Numbered from the stretch's first letter, positions 1 through 8,795 are shown. The stretch: DNA of 60,715 nucleotides from Lactonifactor sp050944855 (GCA_050944855.1 JBMNRU010000017.1:1-60715); one strand, 5' to 3'. Notes: a model not told the origin generated them from the sequence alone. Program-made: numbers and translations.

Positions 1-873
1 AATATTACAGATTCTATCAATACAGCCATTCAGACTTTTGTCCCATCTGCAAAAGCACATGTCAATACCATTAACCTGATACTGGGTCTGGGTCTGGCAG
101 CTATCACTGCCATTGTTTTACTGGGAGGCCTGAAACGTCTGGCAAATGTAGCCGAACGTCTGGTTCCATTTATGGCAACCATCTATATTCTTACCTGCCT
201 GACTGTTATTTTTATGAATATCCAAAAGATCGGTCCTGTATTTGTTTCTATTTTCCAGGGAGCTTTTAATCCCTCCGCAGCAGTAGGCGGTATCAGCGGA
301 TTTACCATTATTCAGACCATCACCTGGGGAGTAAAGCGCGGCGTTTTCTCCAATGAAGCCGGTCTGGGTTCTGCACCGATCGCACATGCTGCATCCAGTG
401 AAAAAGATCCTGTCAAACAGGGGCTGTACGGTATCTTTGAAGTCTTTATGGACACCATCGTAATCTGTACCATGACCGGTCTGACTCTTCTGATGAGCGG
501 AATTGATCTGTCCTACGGAGTAAAGGGAACCACCGCATTAAACTCTGCCGCTCTGGGAACCATATTCGGAAACCGATTCGGTTCTCTGATCATCGCTGTC
601 TGTATTACTCTGTTTGCGCTGTCAACCATGCTCAGCTGGGCACTTTACGGTGCACGCTGCTGCGAATTTATCTTCGGCAGCAAAAGCATCAAAATTTATC
701 AGACTCTTTTCGTTTTTGTGGTCATCATCGGCGCCACCATGGAACTGGGTCTGGCATGGGATATTGCAGATACCTTAAACGGTCTCATGGCCATCCCTAA
801 CCTGGTCGGTGTCATCGGATTATCCGGAGTTGTCGTAAAGCTTACAAAAGATCATTTTCAAAAAGCGGAATAA
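1..873 (+). CDS. Sodium:alanine symporter (AGCS family), 3' part
   Basis: Imports alanine or glycine with Na+ across the cytoplasmic membrane. The frame is open from the first base of the window, so the N-terminus lies outside; about 290 C-terminal residues are present. The family motif NEAGLGSAPIAHAA is followed by a run of hydrophobic helices (for example VICTMTGLTLLMSG and SLIIAVCITLFALSTMLSWAL) and a short charged tail. An internal ATG at 172 is not the real start because the homology continues upstream of it. A bidirectional terminator follows directly. The exact substrate cannot be read from the sequence. Confidence 0.93.
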   Translation, partial: NITDSINTAIQTFVPSAKAHVNTINLILGLGLAAITAIVLLGGLKRLANVAERLVPFMATIYILTCLTVIFMNIQKIGPVFVSIFQGAFNPSAAVGGISGFTIIQTITWGVKRGVFSNEAGLGSAPIAHAASSEKDPVKQGLYGIFEVFMDTIVICTMTGLTLLMSGIDLSYGVKGTTALNSAALGTIFGNRFGSLIIAVCITLFALSTMLSWALYGARCCEFIFGSKSIKIYQTLFVFVVIIGATMELGLAWDIADTLNGLMAIPNLVGVIGLSGVVVKLTKDHFQKAE

Positions 874-889
874 TCTATTCTTTCCATAA

Positions 890-935
890 CAAAAGCGCGG
901 GAATTCTATAACCAAAGAATTTCCGCGCTTTTTCT
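890..935. terminator. Bidirectional intrinsic terminator
   Basis: A stem of about 16 bp (892-907 with 917-932, core AAAGCGCGG/CCGCGCTTT) lies between the convergent AGCS and NSS genes. A-rich sequence precedes it and a T-run follows, so it can end transcription from both sides. Confidence 0.85.
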
Positions 936-948
936 TTCCTTTTTCTGA

Positions 949-2271
949 TCAGCCGATACCGCCCATAATAACACCCAGCACTAACACCAGAAAGCAGATC
1001 GGACAAAATACATACTTGCATACCGGATAAAAGTACTTTCCATAAGGTTTGCTCCTTCCGATATTTACATGCTTCTCCACATATTCCTTTCCCGCTATCC
1101 AGAAAAACATGATCGCTGCAAGTCCTGCCCCCAAGGGACAGATGTAAATAGACAAAATATCCATCCAGCCGGATACAATACCCTGGATACAAACGGCAAC
1201 GACTGCACTAAGCAAACCAACGACTGCACACGCCGGAACACGTCCCAGATGGAACTTCTCCTGTACAGTGGCAACCGGCGTTTCATACAGGTTAATCAGC
1301 GAAGTCATGCCGCCAAAAGAAACTGCCACGAAAAAGATAATGGCAATGACAAAACCGCCGGGCATGGAATCAAACAGATTCGGCAGGAAAATAAACATAA
1401 GTCCGGGACCGCCCTGGTCTAACTGCGCTCCCGTAGTTGCCATAGCCGGTATGATCACCAGCGATGCCAGTATGGCCGCCAACGTATCGAAAAAAGCAAC
1501 ACGGGCTGCCGCCGCCGGTATATTTTCTGTATCTGACAGATAAGAACCATAGATCAGTGTTCCGTTGCCTGCGATAGACAAGGAGAAAAATGCCTGCCCC
1601 AGCGCATAGATCCAGGTAACAGGATCTGCCAGTATTTCCGGTTCTATACGGAAAATATAACGATACCCATCTATCGCTCCCGGCTGAAGAAATACATAGA
1701 TTCCCAAAATCACAAACAACAGAAAAAATACAGGCATCATTACTTTATTGGCCTTTTCAATGCCGCTGGAAACACCCAGCATGAGAATCACGATTGCAAT
1801 TCCCAGTGCGATCACGACCCATCCATTATTGCCAAAAGCAGATGCCATACTGCCAAAGGCAGCGCCATAGGCATCTACCCCGTCCGGTGCAAGAGTCGCT
1901 CCGGTAAAAGAACCCAGCGTATATTTTAAAATCCATCCCAGAACCACCGTATAGCCAATGGCCATAGCTAAAGATCCCAGAACGGGAATCATTCCTAATG
2001 CCTCACCTAATTTTCGTTTCCCTTTTCTTTCACATGCCATTCCAAATGCATTGACCGGTCCGGATTTCGTAGCACGTCCAAAACTCATTTCGCCGATAAT
2101 TCCGGTCGACCCGATCAGAACTACAAAAATAAGATATGGAATAATAAAAGAACCGCCCCCATAAAGGGACACACGGGTAGGAAACATCCAAATATTTCCC
2201 ATGCCCACCGCAGAACCGATACAGGAAAGAATAAAGCCCCATCTTGTTCCAAAAAAATCTCTTTTCTTCAT
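949..2271 (-). CDS. Neurotransmitter:sodium symporter (NSS/SNF) family transporter
   Basis: Na+-dependent amino-acid or amine transporter of the inner membrane. The start at 2271 gives a 440-residue protein beginning MKKRDFFGTRWGFILSC, followed by the helix-1 signature GSAVGMGNIWMFP, where Na+ and substrate bind. About eleven to twelve hydrophobic helices follow, as is usual for bacterial NSS proteins. The longer frame to 2388 is rejected because its extra residues are not NSS-like and lie in the upstream gene. The start overlaps the stop of the DUF4317 gene by one base (TGATG), implying translational coupling. The substrate is unknown. Confidence 0.93.
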   Translation of the reverse strand: MKKRDFFGTRWGFILSCIGSAVGMGNIWMFPTRVSLYGGGSFIIPYLIFVVLIGSTGIIGEMSFGRATKSGPVNAFGMACERKGKRKLGEALGMIPVLGSLAMAIGYTVVLGWILKYTLGSFTGATLAPDGVDAYGAAFGSMASAFGNNGWVVIALGIAIVILMLGVSSGIEKANKVMMPVFFLLFVILGIYVFLQPGAIDGYRYIFRIEPEILADPVTWIYALGQAFFSLSIAGNGTLIYGSYLSDTENIPAAAARVAFFDTLAAILASLVIIPAMATTGAQLDQGGPGLMFIFLPNLFDSMPGGFVIAIIFFVAVSFGGMTSLINLYETPVATVQEKFHLGRVPACAVVGLLSAVVAVCIQGIVSGWMDILSIYICPLGAGLAAIMFFWIAGKEYVEKHVNIGRSKPYGKYFYPVCKYVFCPICFLVLVLGVIMGGIG

Positions 2272-2891
2272 CACTGCTGCTCTCCTAACATATTCATTAC
2301 TTCCCAATGCCTTTCTTTTGCATGAAATACATCCACGTGCTGCAGATCGGCACTGCGTTCGGAAAATGCCGGAAAGATAAATCCACATTCCGGCTTGCCC
2401 GGTTCATAATCCTCTGTCACCGGACAAATAGCACAAATCATATATTCAAAGACTTCCTCGGACTCTCCTACCCGTTCATGATCCGCCGCCTTAACCGGCA
2501 CATCATACCGGTCGTGAAACACATACACGCCATAAGCGTGACCGGCCGGGTATTTTTCCGAAACGATATCATAAAAAGTATCCATCAAGGCATCATTTTT
2601 CAGACCACAGGACTTCATCCCCATCAACAGCTGCCAGACTCCGCCCGGCTTCCTGGCCTCCGGGGAAAACGGATATCGCTTTAACTCCGTATTTGTCTCC
2701 GAAAAAGGAATGGCCTTTGCAATAGCAAGATTCTTTTCTTTGTCTTTGGGCTTCAGCTTCAGAAAATTCACATTAAACGTTCCGTCTATATATCCCTCTT
2801 CATCCATATAGCTCCCGGCGATCCTGGTCATAGAACTTCTGGAAGGTGTCATTCGCCTGGTCAGTTCCATCATATCTTCTCTGTTAATCAT
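2271..2891 (-). CDS. DUF4317-type protein, short form
   Basis: Function unknown. The start at 2891 (MINREDMMELTRRM) has an AGGAG site about seven bases upstream; 206 residues. The opening, acidic and methionine-rich with a following MDEEGYIDGTF stretch, resembles Lachnospiraceae DUF4317 proteins. Those are usually considerably longer as I recall them, so this may be a shortened form. No membrane segment or catalytic motif is evident. It is the first gene of a two-gene unit with the NSS transporter and is coupled to it by a TGATG overlap, which suggests a joint role. The family call rests on recognition of the N-terminal and middle motifs only. Confidence 0.7.
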   Translation of the reverse strand: MINREDMMELTRRMTPSRSSMTRIAGSYMDEEGYIDGTFNVNFLKLKPKDKEKNLAIAKAIPFSETNTELKRYPFSPEARKPGGVWQLLMGMKSCGLKNDALMDTFYDIVSEKYPAGHAYGVYVFHDRYDVPVKAADHERVGESEEVFEYMICAICPVTEDYEPGKPECGFIFPAFSERSADLQHVDVFHAKERHWEVMNMLGEQQ

Positions 2892-2968
2892 ATATGCTCC
2901 TTTTTGTGCACTATCCCAGAATTTTATCACATTTCTTCTATAAAATAAAGAAAAACTATCTGCCGGCC

Positions 2969-3664
2969 TTAATTCTTTCCTTTTGCAATATATTTCCGAT
3001 TATTCTCCACATGGATGCGGGCAATCCGTTCCGCCTCTTTTTCATCATGGGCCGCTATGGCCTCAATCAACTGCAGATGAAACTTTAATGCCAGAAATCC
3101 CATACGTTCTACCATCTGATAAACGGAAGTCTGAATCGCATCGTTTAAGATATGATAGGTTTTGCAGATCAGCTGATTTTTTGTAATCTCACCCACCATC
3201 ACATGGAACTTCAGATCCAGCTGGGCAAACTTCTGCCAATCTCCTTCTTCGGAGCAGGCTTTCATAGACCTGTAATTGTCTCTTAAGGCCTCCACATCTG
3301 CATCATCCGCCCGCAAAGCCGCCAGTTTTGCAGACCAGGTATCCAGCATTTCCCGAAATTCATTGGCCTGATAAATAGCATTTTCGTCCAGATACACAAG
3401 GGGAGTAAGCTGTTCCATTACATTTCCCACATCGGGAGCACAGACAAAACTGCCTTTTCCTGTTTTCGTCTCGATCCATCCCAGTGCTGCCAGTCTCTGC
3501 AGTGCCTGACGAATTGTAATGCGGCTCACACCGAACTGTTCTGTCAGTTCATTTTCTGAAGGAAGCTTTTCTCCCTGTTTCCAGGTGCCGTTGATCAAAA
3601 GCTCTTTTAACTGCTGAAATACTTCATCATTTAACTTTGTACGCTTAATGGGCTTAATTTCCAT
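2969..3664 (-). CDS. GntR family transcriptional regulator (FCD subfamily)
   Basis: 231 residues. The N-terminal winged helix-turn-helix (about 10-78) has the GntR pattern KLPSENELTEQFGVSRITIRQAL. The C-terminal alpha-helical FCD ligand domain (about 95-225) contains the D-x-x-FH stretch (LDLKFHVMVG) and a late HLQLIEAIAAHDEKEAE helix with the usual metal-ligand histidines. It is transcribed divergently from the transketolase operon across a 200-bp region with a perfect inverted repeat next to the -35 box. It therefore most likely controls that operon and itself in response to a sugar acid or related metabolite. The ligand is unknown. Confidence 0.92.
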   Translation of the reverse strand: MEIKPIKRTKLNDEVFQQLKELLINGTWKQGEKLPSENELTEQFGVSRITIRQALQRLAALGWIETKTGKGSFVCAPDVGNVMEQLTPLVYLDENAIYQANEFREMLDTWSAKLAALRADDADVEALRDNYRSMKACSEEGDWQKFAQLDLKFHVMVGEITKNQLICKTYHILNDAIQTSVYQMVERMGFLALKFHLQLIEAIAAHDEKEAERIARIHVENNRKYIAKGKN

Positions 3665-3728
3665 GAATAACTCCTTTTTCTACATTCTTCCGATTTCTGT
3701 TTATGTTAGCATAAATTTTTTCACAAAA

Positions 3729-3746
3729 CAACTTGCATACAAGTTG
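3729..3746. promoter_or_regulatory. Probable GntR operator (perfect inverted repeat)
   Basis: CAACTTG-CATA-CAAGTTG is a perfect 7-4-7 inverted repeat six bases upstream of the -35 box of the transketolase promoter. Related half-sites recur at 3760-3765 (CAAGTT) and 3825-3830 (AACTTG), flanking the start of transcription. The place, size and symmetry suit a GntR dimer. Confidence 0.75.
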
Positions 3747-3752
3747 AAGGTC

Positions 3753-3781
3753 TTGACAACAAGTTCATGTGATGCTATTCT
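3753..3781 (+). promoter_or_regulatory. Sigma-A promoter of the transketolase operon
   Basis: TTGACA (3753-3758), a 17-bp spacer and TATTCT (3776-3781). A GTG start with AGGAGG lies downstream at 3865. The operator-like inverted repeat sits just upstream. Confidence 0.8.
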
Positions 3782-3864
3782 GAACTCAGTTGTAATACAG
3801 CATACAGCTTACAACATATTACAAAACTTGTCAACTTACATATATATCATTAGGAGGTAACGAA

Positions 3865-4689
3865 GTGGGATACGACAAAGAACTTCTCGAAAGACTTACA
3901 GAACAGGCAAAACAGCTCCGCCGCAACGTAGTAAGATGTATCGGTGTCGGCGTAGCAGGACATTTGGGCGGCTCAAACTCTTCTGCCGACATTATGGCCG
4001 CTTTATATTTTTATAAGATGAAACACGATCCGAAAAATCCTAAGATGAGAGACCGTGACCGTTTTCTCTTAAGCAAAGGTCATGCAGCTATCCTGCAGTA
4101 TGCCGCTTTGGCGCAGGCAGGGTATTTTCCAGTAGAGGACCTGAGTACAACAAAAGAATTAGGCTCTTATCTGCAGGGACATCCCGATGTACTGAAAACT
4201 CCGGGTATTGAAGCAGGAACCGGTTCTCTGGGACAGGGATTATCCATCGGTCTGGGTATGGCTTTAGGCTTAAAACTGGATCATATCGACAGTAAAGTAT
4301 ACGTATTATGCGGCGACGGTGAAATTGCAGAAGGACAGATCTGGGAAGCTTCTATGGCTGCCAGCGCTTATAAAGCAGACAATCTGGTGGCAATTCTGGA
4401 CAGAAACCGTCTGCAGGCAATGGGACCGGTTGCAGAACGTTTCGACTCCGGTGATCTTCATGCCAAATGGGAAGCTTTCGGCTGGCATGTCATTGAAATT
4501 GACGGCCACAATATGGAAGAAATCCTTGCAGCTTTAGATGAAGCTGATACAATAAAAGGGAAACCAACCTTCATCATTGCCAACACAATTAAAGGCAAGG
4601 GTGTCAGCTTTGCAGAAAATGTGGTTTCTTTCCACAACGGCGCACTGACACAGGAACAATACGACAAAGCTTTGGAAGAGCTGGCATAG
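3865..4689 (+). CDS. Transketolase, N-terminal subunit
   Basis: Carries the thiamine-diphosphate-binding half of a split transketolase, which moves two-carbon ketol units between sugar phosphates in the cytoplasm. 274 residues, the normal size for the alpha subunit. The ThDP/Mg motif GDGEIAEGQIWEAS runs to DNLVAILDRN, and earlier residues include LSKGHAAILQYAAL and GSLGQGLSIGLG. Translation starts at GTG (3865) with AGGAGG seven bases upstream. The C-terminal subunit follows 20 bases later. Linkage to a GarR-type reductase and an alcohol dehydrogenase suggests a catabolic rather than a housekeeping role. Confidence 0.95.
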   Translation: MGYDKELLERLTEQAKQLRRNVVRCIGVGVAGHLGGSNSSADIMAALYFYKMKHDPKNPKMRDRDRFLLSKGHAAILQYAALAQAGYFPVEDLSTTKELGSYLQGHPDVLKTPGIEAGTGSLGQGLSIGLGMALGLKLDHIDSKVYVLCGDGEIAEGQIWEASMAASAYKADNLVAILDRNRLQAMGPVAERFDSGDLHAKWEAFGWHVIEIDGHNMEEILAALDEADTIKGKPTFIIANTIKGKGVSFAENVVSFHNGALTQEQYDKALEELA

Positions 4690-4709
4690 ATAGAAGGAGG
4701 GCTAAGAAT

Positions 4710-5639
4710 ATGAGTTACACAAATCAAAGAGTTGCCTTCGGCAATACCCTGGTTGAACTGGGAAAAGAAAATAAAGACATCGTTGTACTGGACGCAGACC
4801 TGTGCGGTTCCACTATGGGCAAATTGTTTGAGCAGGCTTATCCGGATCGTCATTTTGAAGTAGGTATCGCAGAAGCGAATATGACATCCATCGCTGCCGG
4901 ACTGGCACAGACAGGTAAAATCCCTTTCTCCTGTTCTTTCGCTGTATTTTCCGGAGGAAGAGCATTTGACCAGATCCGTCAGACGATTGCTATCGGCAAA
5001 CTGAATGTAAAAATCTGCGGTTCTTCTTCAGGCTTATCTGATTTCGGTGATGGCGCTACCCACCAGTGTATTGAGGATCTGGCAGTATTCCGCTCCATCC
5101 CTAACATGACGGTTATCTGCCCTGCAGATGCCAATGAGACAGTAGAAGCTGTAAAAGCAATCGCTGCCTACAACGGTCCCTGCTACCTTCGTCTGAACCG
5201 AAATGACTATGCCAACGTAACCGAAGAAGGCAAACCATTTGTGATCGGACAGCCGTCTGTCTTAAGAGAAGGACATGATGTGGCAGTATTTGCCACCGGT
5301 TACATGGTAGGCGTGGCTATGAAAGCAGCCGAAATCTTAAAAGACCGGATCAGCGTCAAAGTAATCAACGTAAGTTCTATCAAACCTCTGAATGAGGAAG
5401 CGATCGCTGCACTGGCTGCAGATGTAAAGGGTGTTGTAACTGCGGAAGAACACAACGTAAAAGGCGGCCTTGGTTCTGCCATTGCAGAAGCTCTGTGTAA
5501 ATCATGCAAACCGATCGAGTTTGTGGGTGTGCAGGATAAATTTGGCTGCAGCGCTCACAATTACCCGGATTTACTGGCACATTATGGTCTGACGGATAAG
5601 GCCGTTGTGGCAGCTGTTGAAAAGATCTACGCATTATAA
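4710..5639 (+). CDS. Transketolase, C-terminal subunit
   Basis: The pyrimidine-binding and C-terminal half of the split transketolase, 309 residues. It contains the conserved glutamate region GIAEANMTSIAAGLAQTG, the GGRAFDQIRQ and THQCIEDLA stretches of the pyrimidine domain, and a transketolase C-domain after about residue 185 (DVAVFATGYMV, then VVTAEEHNVKGGLGSAIAE). It would form an alpha2beta2 enzyme with the preceding gene. A GGAGG site precedes the ATG. The spacing in the operon is tight on both sides. Confidence 0.95.
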   Translation: MSYTNQRVAFGNTLVELGKENKDIVVLDADLCGSTMGKLFEQAYPDRHFEVGIAEANMTSIAAGLAQTGKIPFSCSFAVFSGGRAFDQIRQTIAIGKLNVKICGSSSGLSDFGDGATHQCIEDLAVFRSIPNMTVICPADANETVEAVKAIAAYNGPCYLRLNRNDYANVTEEGKPFVIGQPSVLREGHDVAVFATGYMVGVAMKAAEILKDRISVKVINVSSIKPLNEEAIAALAADVKGVVTAEEHNVKGGLGSAIAEALCKSCKPIEFVGVQDKFGCSAHNYPDLLAHYGLTDKAVVAAVEKIYAL

Positions 5640-5656
5640 GAAAAGGAGAGATTAGT

Positions 5657-6553
5657 ATGAAAGTAGGATTTATCGGACTTGGCATCATGGGAAAACCTAT
5701 GTGTAAAAACCTGTTAAAAGCCGGTTATGAAGTAACCGCATATACACCACACAGCAAAAACGCGCTGGATGAAGTAGTTGCCTGCGGCGCAAAAGCAGGT
5801 ACCAGCAATGCAGATGTAGCATCTAAAAGTGATGTCGTATTTACTATGGTTCCAAACTCTCCGCAGGTGAGAGAAGCGGTATTGGGAGCAGAAGGTATTC
5901 TGGAAGGTGCAAAACCTGGTCTTACTATTATTGATATGAGTTCTATCGCACCATTGGAATCCAAGGCAATTGCAGAAGAATGTGCAAAACACGACGTTCA
6001 TATGATGGATGCTCCTGTATCCGGCGGCGAACCAAAAGCTATCGATGGAACACTGTCCTTCATGTGCGGCGGTCCAAAAGAAATTTTTGATCAATATAAA
6101 GACGTATTATCTGTCATGGGCGCATCTGTTGTACACTGCGGCGAAGTAAACGGTGCAGGAAATACAGTAAAACTGGCAAATCAGATCATTGTAGCGGTAA
6201 ATATCGCAGCATGTGCAGAGGCTTACTCTCTGTCTACCATGGCCGGTGTAGATCCGGAGTGTGTATTTAACGCAATCCGCGGAGGTCTGGCAGGAAGCAC
6301 CGTAATGGATGCAAAGGTACCTATGATGATGGAAGGAAACTTCAAACCCGGTTTCCGTATCGATCTGCACATTAAAGATTTAAACAATGCACTGGATACC
6401 GGTCATGGCCTGGGCACTCCTATGCTGCTGACTTCTCATGTACAGGAAATGATGCAGTGGCTGCACAATCACGAATGCGGCAATGATGATCACAGCAGTA
6501 TCTTAAAATTCTACGAACACATCACAGGTGTGGAAGTCAGAAAAGAAAAATAA
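5657..6553 (+). CDS. 3-hydroxyacid dehydrogenase, tartronate-semialdehyde reductase (GarR) type
   Basis: NAD(P)H-dependent reductase of the beta-hydroxyacid dehydrogenase family, 298 residues. The Rossmann motif GFIGLGIMGKPM is at residues 4-15. The substrate loop DAPVSGGEPKAIDGTLSFM closely matches the GarR signature, and the catalytic lysine lies in GNTVKLANQ (about 171-179). It probably reduces a small aldehyde acid such as tartronate semialdehyde. The same family includes sulfolactaldehyde, succinate-semialdehyde and 3-hydroxyisobutyrate enzymes, so the substrate is open. It is the third gene of the transketolase operon, which implies that the aldehyde is generated in the same pathway. 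Confidence 0.88.
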   Translation: MKVGFIGLGIMGKPMCKNLLKAGYEVTAYTPHSKNALDEVVACGAKAGTSNADVASKSDVVFTMVPNSPQVREAVLGAEGILEGAKPGLTIIDMSSIAPLESKAIAEECAKHDVHMMDAPVSGGEPKAIDGTLSFMCGGPKEIFDQYKDVLSVMGASVVHCGEVNGAGNTVKLANQIIVAVNIAACAEAYSLSTMAGVDPECVFNAIRGGLAGSTVMDAKVPMMMEGNFKPGFRIDLHIKDLNNALDTGHGLGTPMLLTSHVQEMMQWLHNHECGNDDHSSILKFYEHITGVEVRKEK

Positions 6554-6571
6554 GAAAAGGACGATTGCTAT

Positions 6572-7567
6572 ATGAAAGCTTTAAGATATTTGGGACCAAA
6601 TCAGTTGGAAGTCATGGAAATGCCAAAACCAACCCCGAAAGCCAATGAAGTATTGCTGCGCATCAAAGCCTGCGGCATCTGCGGAAGTGATGTGCATGGC
6701 TACCTGGGTTTGACGGGAAGAAGAACTCCTCCTATGACTATGGGACATGAATTTGCCGGTCAGGTAGAAGCTGTCGGTGAAAATGTCACCACATTAAAAG
6801 CAGGCGACCGTGTCTGCCCTTATCCGGTAGATTACTGCGGTACCTGTGAAAAATGCAAAAATGAAATGAATCATCTTTGTCCGGATAAAAGACAGTTCGG
6901 TGTACTGACCGTAGATGGTGCTTTTGCCGAGTATCTCTGCGTACCGGCACACCTCTGCTTTCCTATCGCCGATAACGTAAGCTATGATCAGGCCAGCCTG
7001 ATGGAACCTTTGGCCGTTGCCTATCACGCTGTCAGCCATGCCGGATCACTTGCCGGAAAACATGTACTGATCGTGGGCGCCGGTACGATCGGCCTTTTGG
7101 CACTGGTATGCTGCAAACTGCAGGGACCGGCTTCTATTACCATGTCTGATTTCAGCGATCCCCGTCTGGAACTGGCAAAATCCATCGGTGCAGACCGGGT
7201 GATCAATCCGGGAAAAGGAGAATCTGTTTCCGATATTGATGTGGCATTTGAAGCAGTGGGCGCAGCCGGATCCGTAAAAGGAGCTATGGAATCTCTGGCC
7301 TTCGGCGGCACCGCTATCTGGATCGGCAATAACAAGCCAATCATCGACATCAATATGCAGCAGATCGTTACACACGAATTAAAAGTAAAGGGCTCCTTCC
7401 TTTACAGCTTAAAAGACTTTGAAACTGTCGTCGACTTAATCAATGAAGGTAAGATTGATGCATCTCGTCTTTTAAGCAAGACTGTATCACTGGAGGAAGC
7501 TCCCAAGTATTTCAAGCAGCTTGCGGAGGCACCGGGCAATTTGATCAAAGTAGTGGTACACCCTTAA
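6572..7567 (+). CDS. Zinc-dependent medium-chain alcohol/polyol dehydrogenase
   Basis: 331-residue MDR-family NAD(P)-dependent dehydrogenase. The catalytic zinc region CGICGSDVHGYLG is followed by GHEFAGQVEAVG. The structural zinc loop has four cysteines in CGTCEKCKNEMNHLC. The cofactor motif GAGTIGLLAL is at about residue 169. It resembles sorbitol, galactitol-phosphate and threonine dehydrogenases; the exact alcohol is unknown. As last gene of the operon it probably performs the opening oxidation of a polyol or sugar derivative, feeding the transketolase. A strong terminator follows. Confidence 0.9.
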   Translation: MKALRYLGPNQLEVMEMPKPTPKANEVLLRIKACGICGSDVHGYLGLTGRRTPPMTMGHEFAGQVEAVGENVTTLKAGDRVCPYPVDYCGTCEKCKNEMNHLCPDKRQFGVLTVDGAFAEYLCVPAHLCFPIADNVSYDQASLMEPLAVAYHAVSHAGSLAGKHVLIVGAGTIGLLALVCCKLQGPASITMSDFSDPRLELAKSIGADRVINPGKGESVSDIDVAFEAVGAAGSVKGAMESLAFGGTAIWIGNNKPIIDINMQQIVTHELKVKGSFLYSLKDFETVVDLINEGKIDASRLLSKTVSLEEAPKYFKQLAEAPGNLIKVVVHP

Positions 7568-7610
7568 AAACTAATTGAGGAACGGTAGATTCTACCAGTT
7601 TCTTTGCGAA

Positions 7611-7638
7611 AAAAACGGCGGTCGACACCGCCGTTTTT
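7611..7638 (+). terminator. Intrinsic terminator of the transketolase operon
   Basis: Perfect 12-bp stem (7611-7622 with 7627-7638, AAAAACGGCGGT/ACCGCCGTTTTT) with a four-base loop, ending in five T residues. Confidence 0.9.
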
Positions 7639-7680
7639 GCAACTAAAAAATCATCTCTGAATCCTATCTGTTCTGCCCTG

Positions 7681-8472
7681 TTATTGGGTCAGTTTTTCCT
7701 TCTTTTTCCGCACACTGCCTTTCAGATAAGACACAGATAAAAGCATCCAGATAAAACCGACAAAGATTACAGCCACAATACCTGTATTCCATATCAAATG
7801 CAGCATCAGTGCCAGAAACATCATACCGGGAACACATTTAGAGAGAAGCAGATAACTTTTATAAGCAGACTGATAAATTCGTTCTCTTTCCCCTTCATCA
7901 CAGCTCTCCACCCACTGTTCTGTAAATTTCATAGACGCGGGATCCCCTTTTCTTTCGGGATTTATCTCCTGTTCCAACTTTACCAGGCGCACGCCCCAAC
8001 ATGCTCTATAAATATAGATGCAAAGAAATCCAGCAATGGCTCCCAAAAATAACGCATACTCTCCACTGATAGAACGCATATAAGAAAGAGAATATACCGT
8101 AGCTAAGATTAACGTAGAGATAATTTCAATCAATATGAGTATACTGCTTCCCCATGCAGCTAATCTTTCCGCTTCATAATCAACCCTGTCATATTCCTCA
8201 TCTTCCGCCTGTTCCATTACATCCACGTAATATCGCATTTTCTTAAAGATAATTTCTCCTAAAAGGACTTCCACAAGAAGCAAAACCAGCATTTCTGCAA
8301 AAATATAACTTCTGATGACAGAAATAACCTGTGACACCACCGTCTGAACAGAGAGAAGTCCCCCTTCTGTCCACACGATCAGACATCCCAGTACGCCGCC
8401 TGCAAAGGCACTTGCCAACATGATCAGTCCCAATTTTAAATACGTATTCATTTTCTTCTTTTCTTTCATCAC
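7681..8472 (-). CDS. DUF3169 family membrane protein
   Basis: Integral membrane protein of unknown function, 263 residues with about six hydrophobic segments in three pairs (near residues 10-50, 115-160 and 210-250). Polar segments between them are acidic (MEQAEDEEYDRVDYEAERL). Such proteins are habitually encoded next to a small XRE regulator, as here: the start overlaps the regulator's stop by four bases (ATGA), so the two are translationally coupled. Sensing or response to envelope conditions is a guess only. Confidence 0.82.
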   Translation of the reverse strand: MMKEKKKMNTYLKLGLIMLASAFAGGVLGCLIVWTEGGLLSVQTVVSQVISVIRSYIFAEMLVLLLVEVLLGEIIFKKMRYYVDVMEQAEDEEYDRVDYEAERLAAWGSSILILIEIISTLILATVYSLSYMRSISGEYALFLGAIAGFLCIYIYRACWGVRLVKLEQEINPERKGDPASMKFTEQWVESCDEGERERIYQSAYKSYLLLSKCVPGMMFLALMLHLIWNTGIVAVIFVGFIWMLLSVSYLKGSVRKKKEKLTQ

Positions 8473-8675
8473 GCATCCTCCTCATAAGAAAATATACTTT
8501 CCACTGTCGTCTCGCATACTTTTGCTATCTTAAGCGCCAGAGACACAGACGGAGAATAATCTCCCCGTTCAATCAAACTGATGGTCTGTCTGGACACACC
8601 ACACAGTTTCCCTAATTCCGTTTGATTTATTCCAAGTCTGGCCCGATGTTCCTTCACCCGATTATATAAGGGCAT
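8469..8675 (-). CDS. Small XRE-family DNA-binding regulator
   Basis: 68 residues, almost entirely one helix-turn-helix (NQTELGKLCGVSRQTISLIERGDYSPS). Typical partner of DUF3169 membrane proteins. It starts at ATG with AGGAGG upstream. Two TTGTCAT-type sites lie between its -10 box and its start, so autoregulation is likely. Confidence 0.92.
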   Translation of the reverse strand: MPLYNRVKEHRARLGINQTELGKLCGVSRQTISLIERGDYSPSVSLALKIAKVCETTVESIFSYEEDA

Positions 8676-8713
8676 TGCTTCTACCTCCTGTCTTCATACA
8701 ACGACATATTCTC

Positions 8714-8728
8714 TTGTCATTATGACAA
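8714..8728. promoter_or_regulatory. Probable XRE operator
   Basis: TTGTCAT-T-ATGACAA is a perfect palindrome around one central base. Further half-sites TTGTCA at 8735-8740 and TTGACA at 8755-8760 lie within the promoter of the XRE gene. The best candidate binder is the 68-residue XRE protein itself. Confidence 0.65.
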
Positions 8729-8745
8729 CTTTACTTGTCATAATA

Positions 8746-8774
8746 ATCATATCATTGACAAATAAAATTGTCAA
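8746..8774 (-). promoter_or_regulatory. Sigma-A promoter of the XRE-DUF3169 unit
   Basis: On the minus strand, TTGACA (8774-8769), a 17-bp spacer and TATGAT (8751-8746). Near-consensus, so a repressor is expected. Confidence 0.8.
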
Positions 8775-8795
8775 CACTTTTATTAAAATAAAATA

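Noticed and set aside
875..1192. Small genes overlapping the NSS transporters and other clear genes on the opposite strand or in other frames
   Set aside because: They have no domain, no ribosome-binding site, and mirror the codon pattern of the real gene beneath.
3865..7567. Sulfoquinovose sulfo-transketolase pathway
   Set aside because: The idea fits split transketolase plus an aldehyde reductase, but the isomerases, sulfo-sugar transporter and exporter are missing, so only a general rare-sugar role is proposed.
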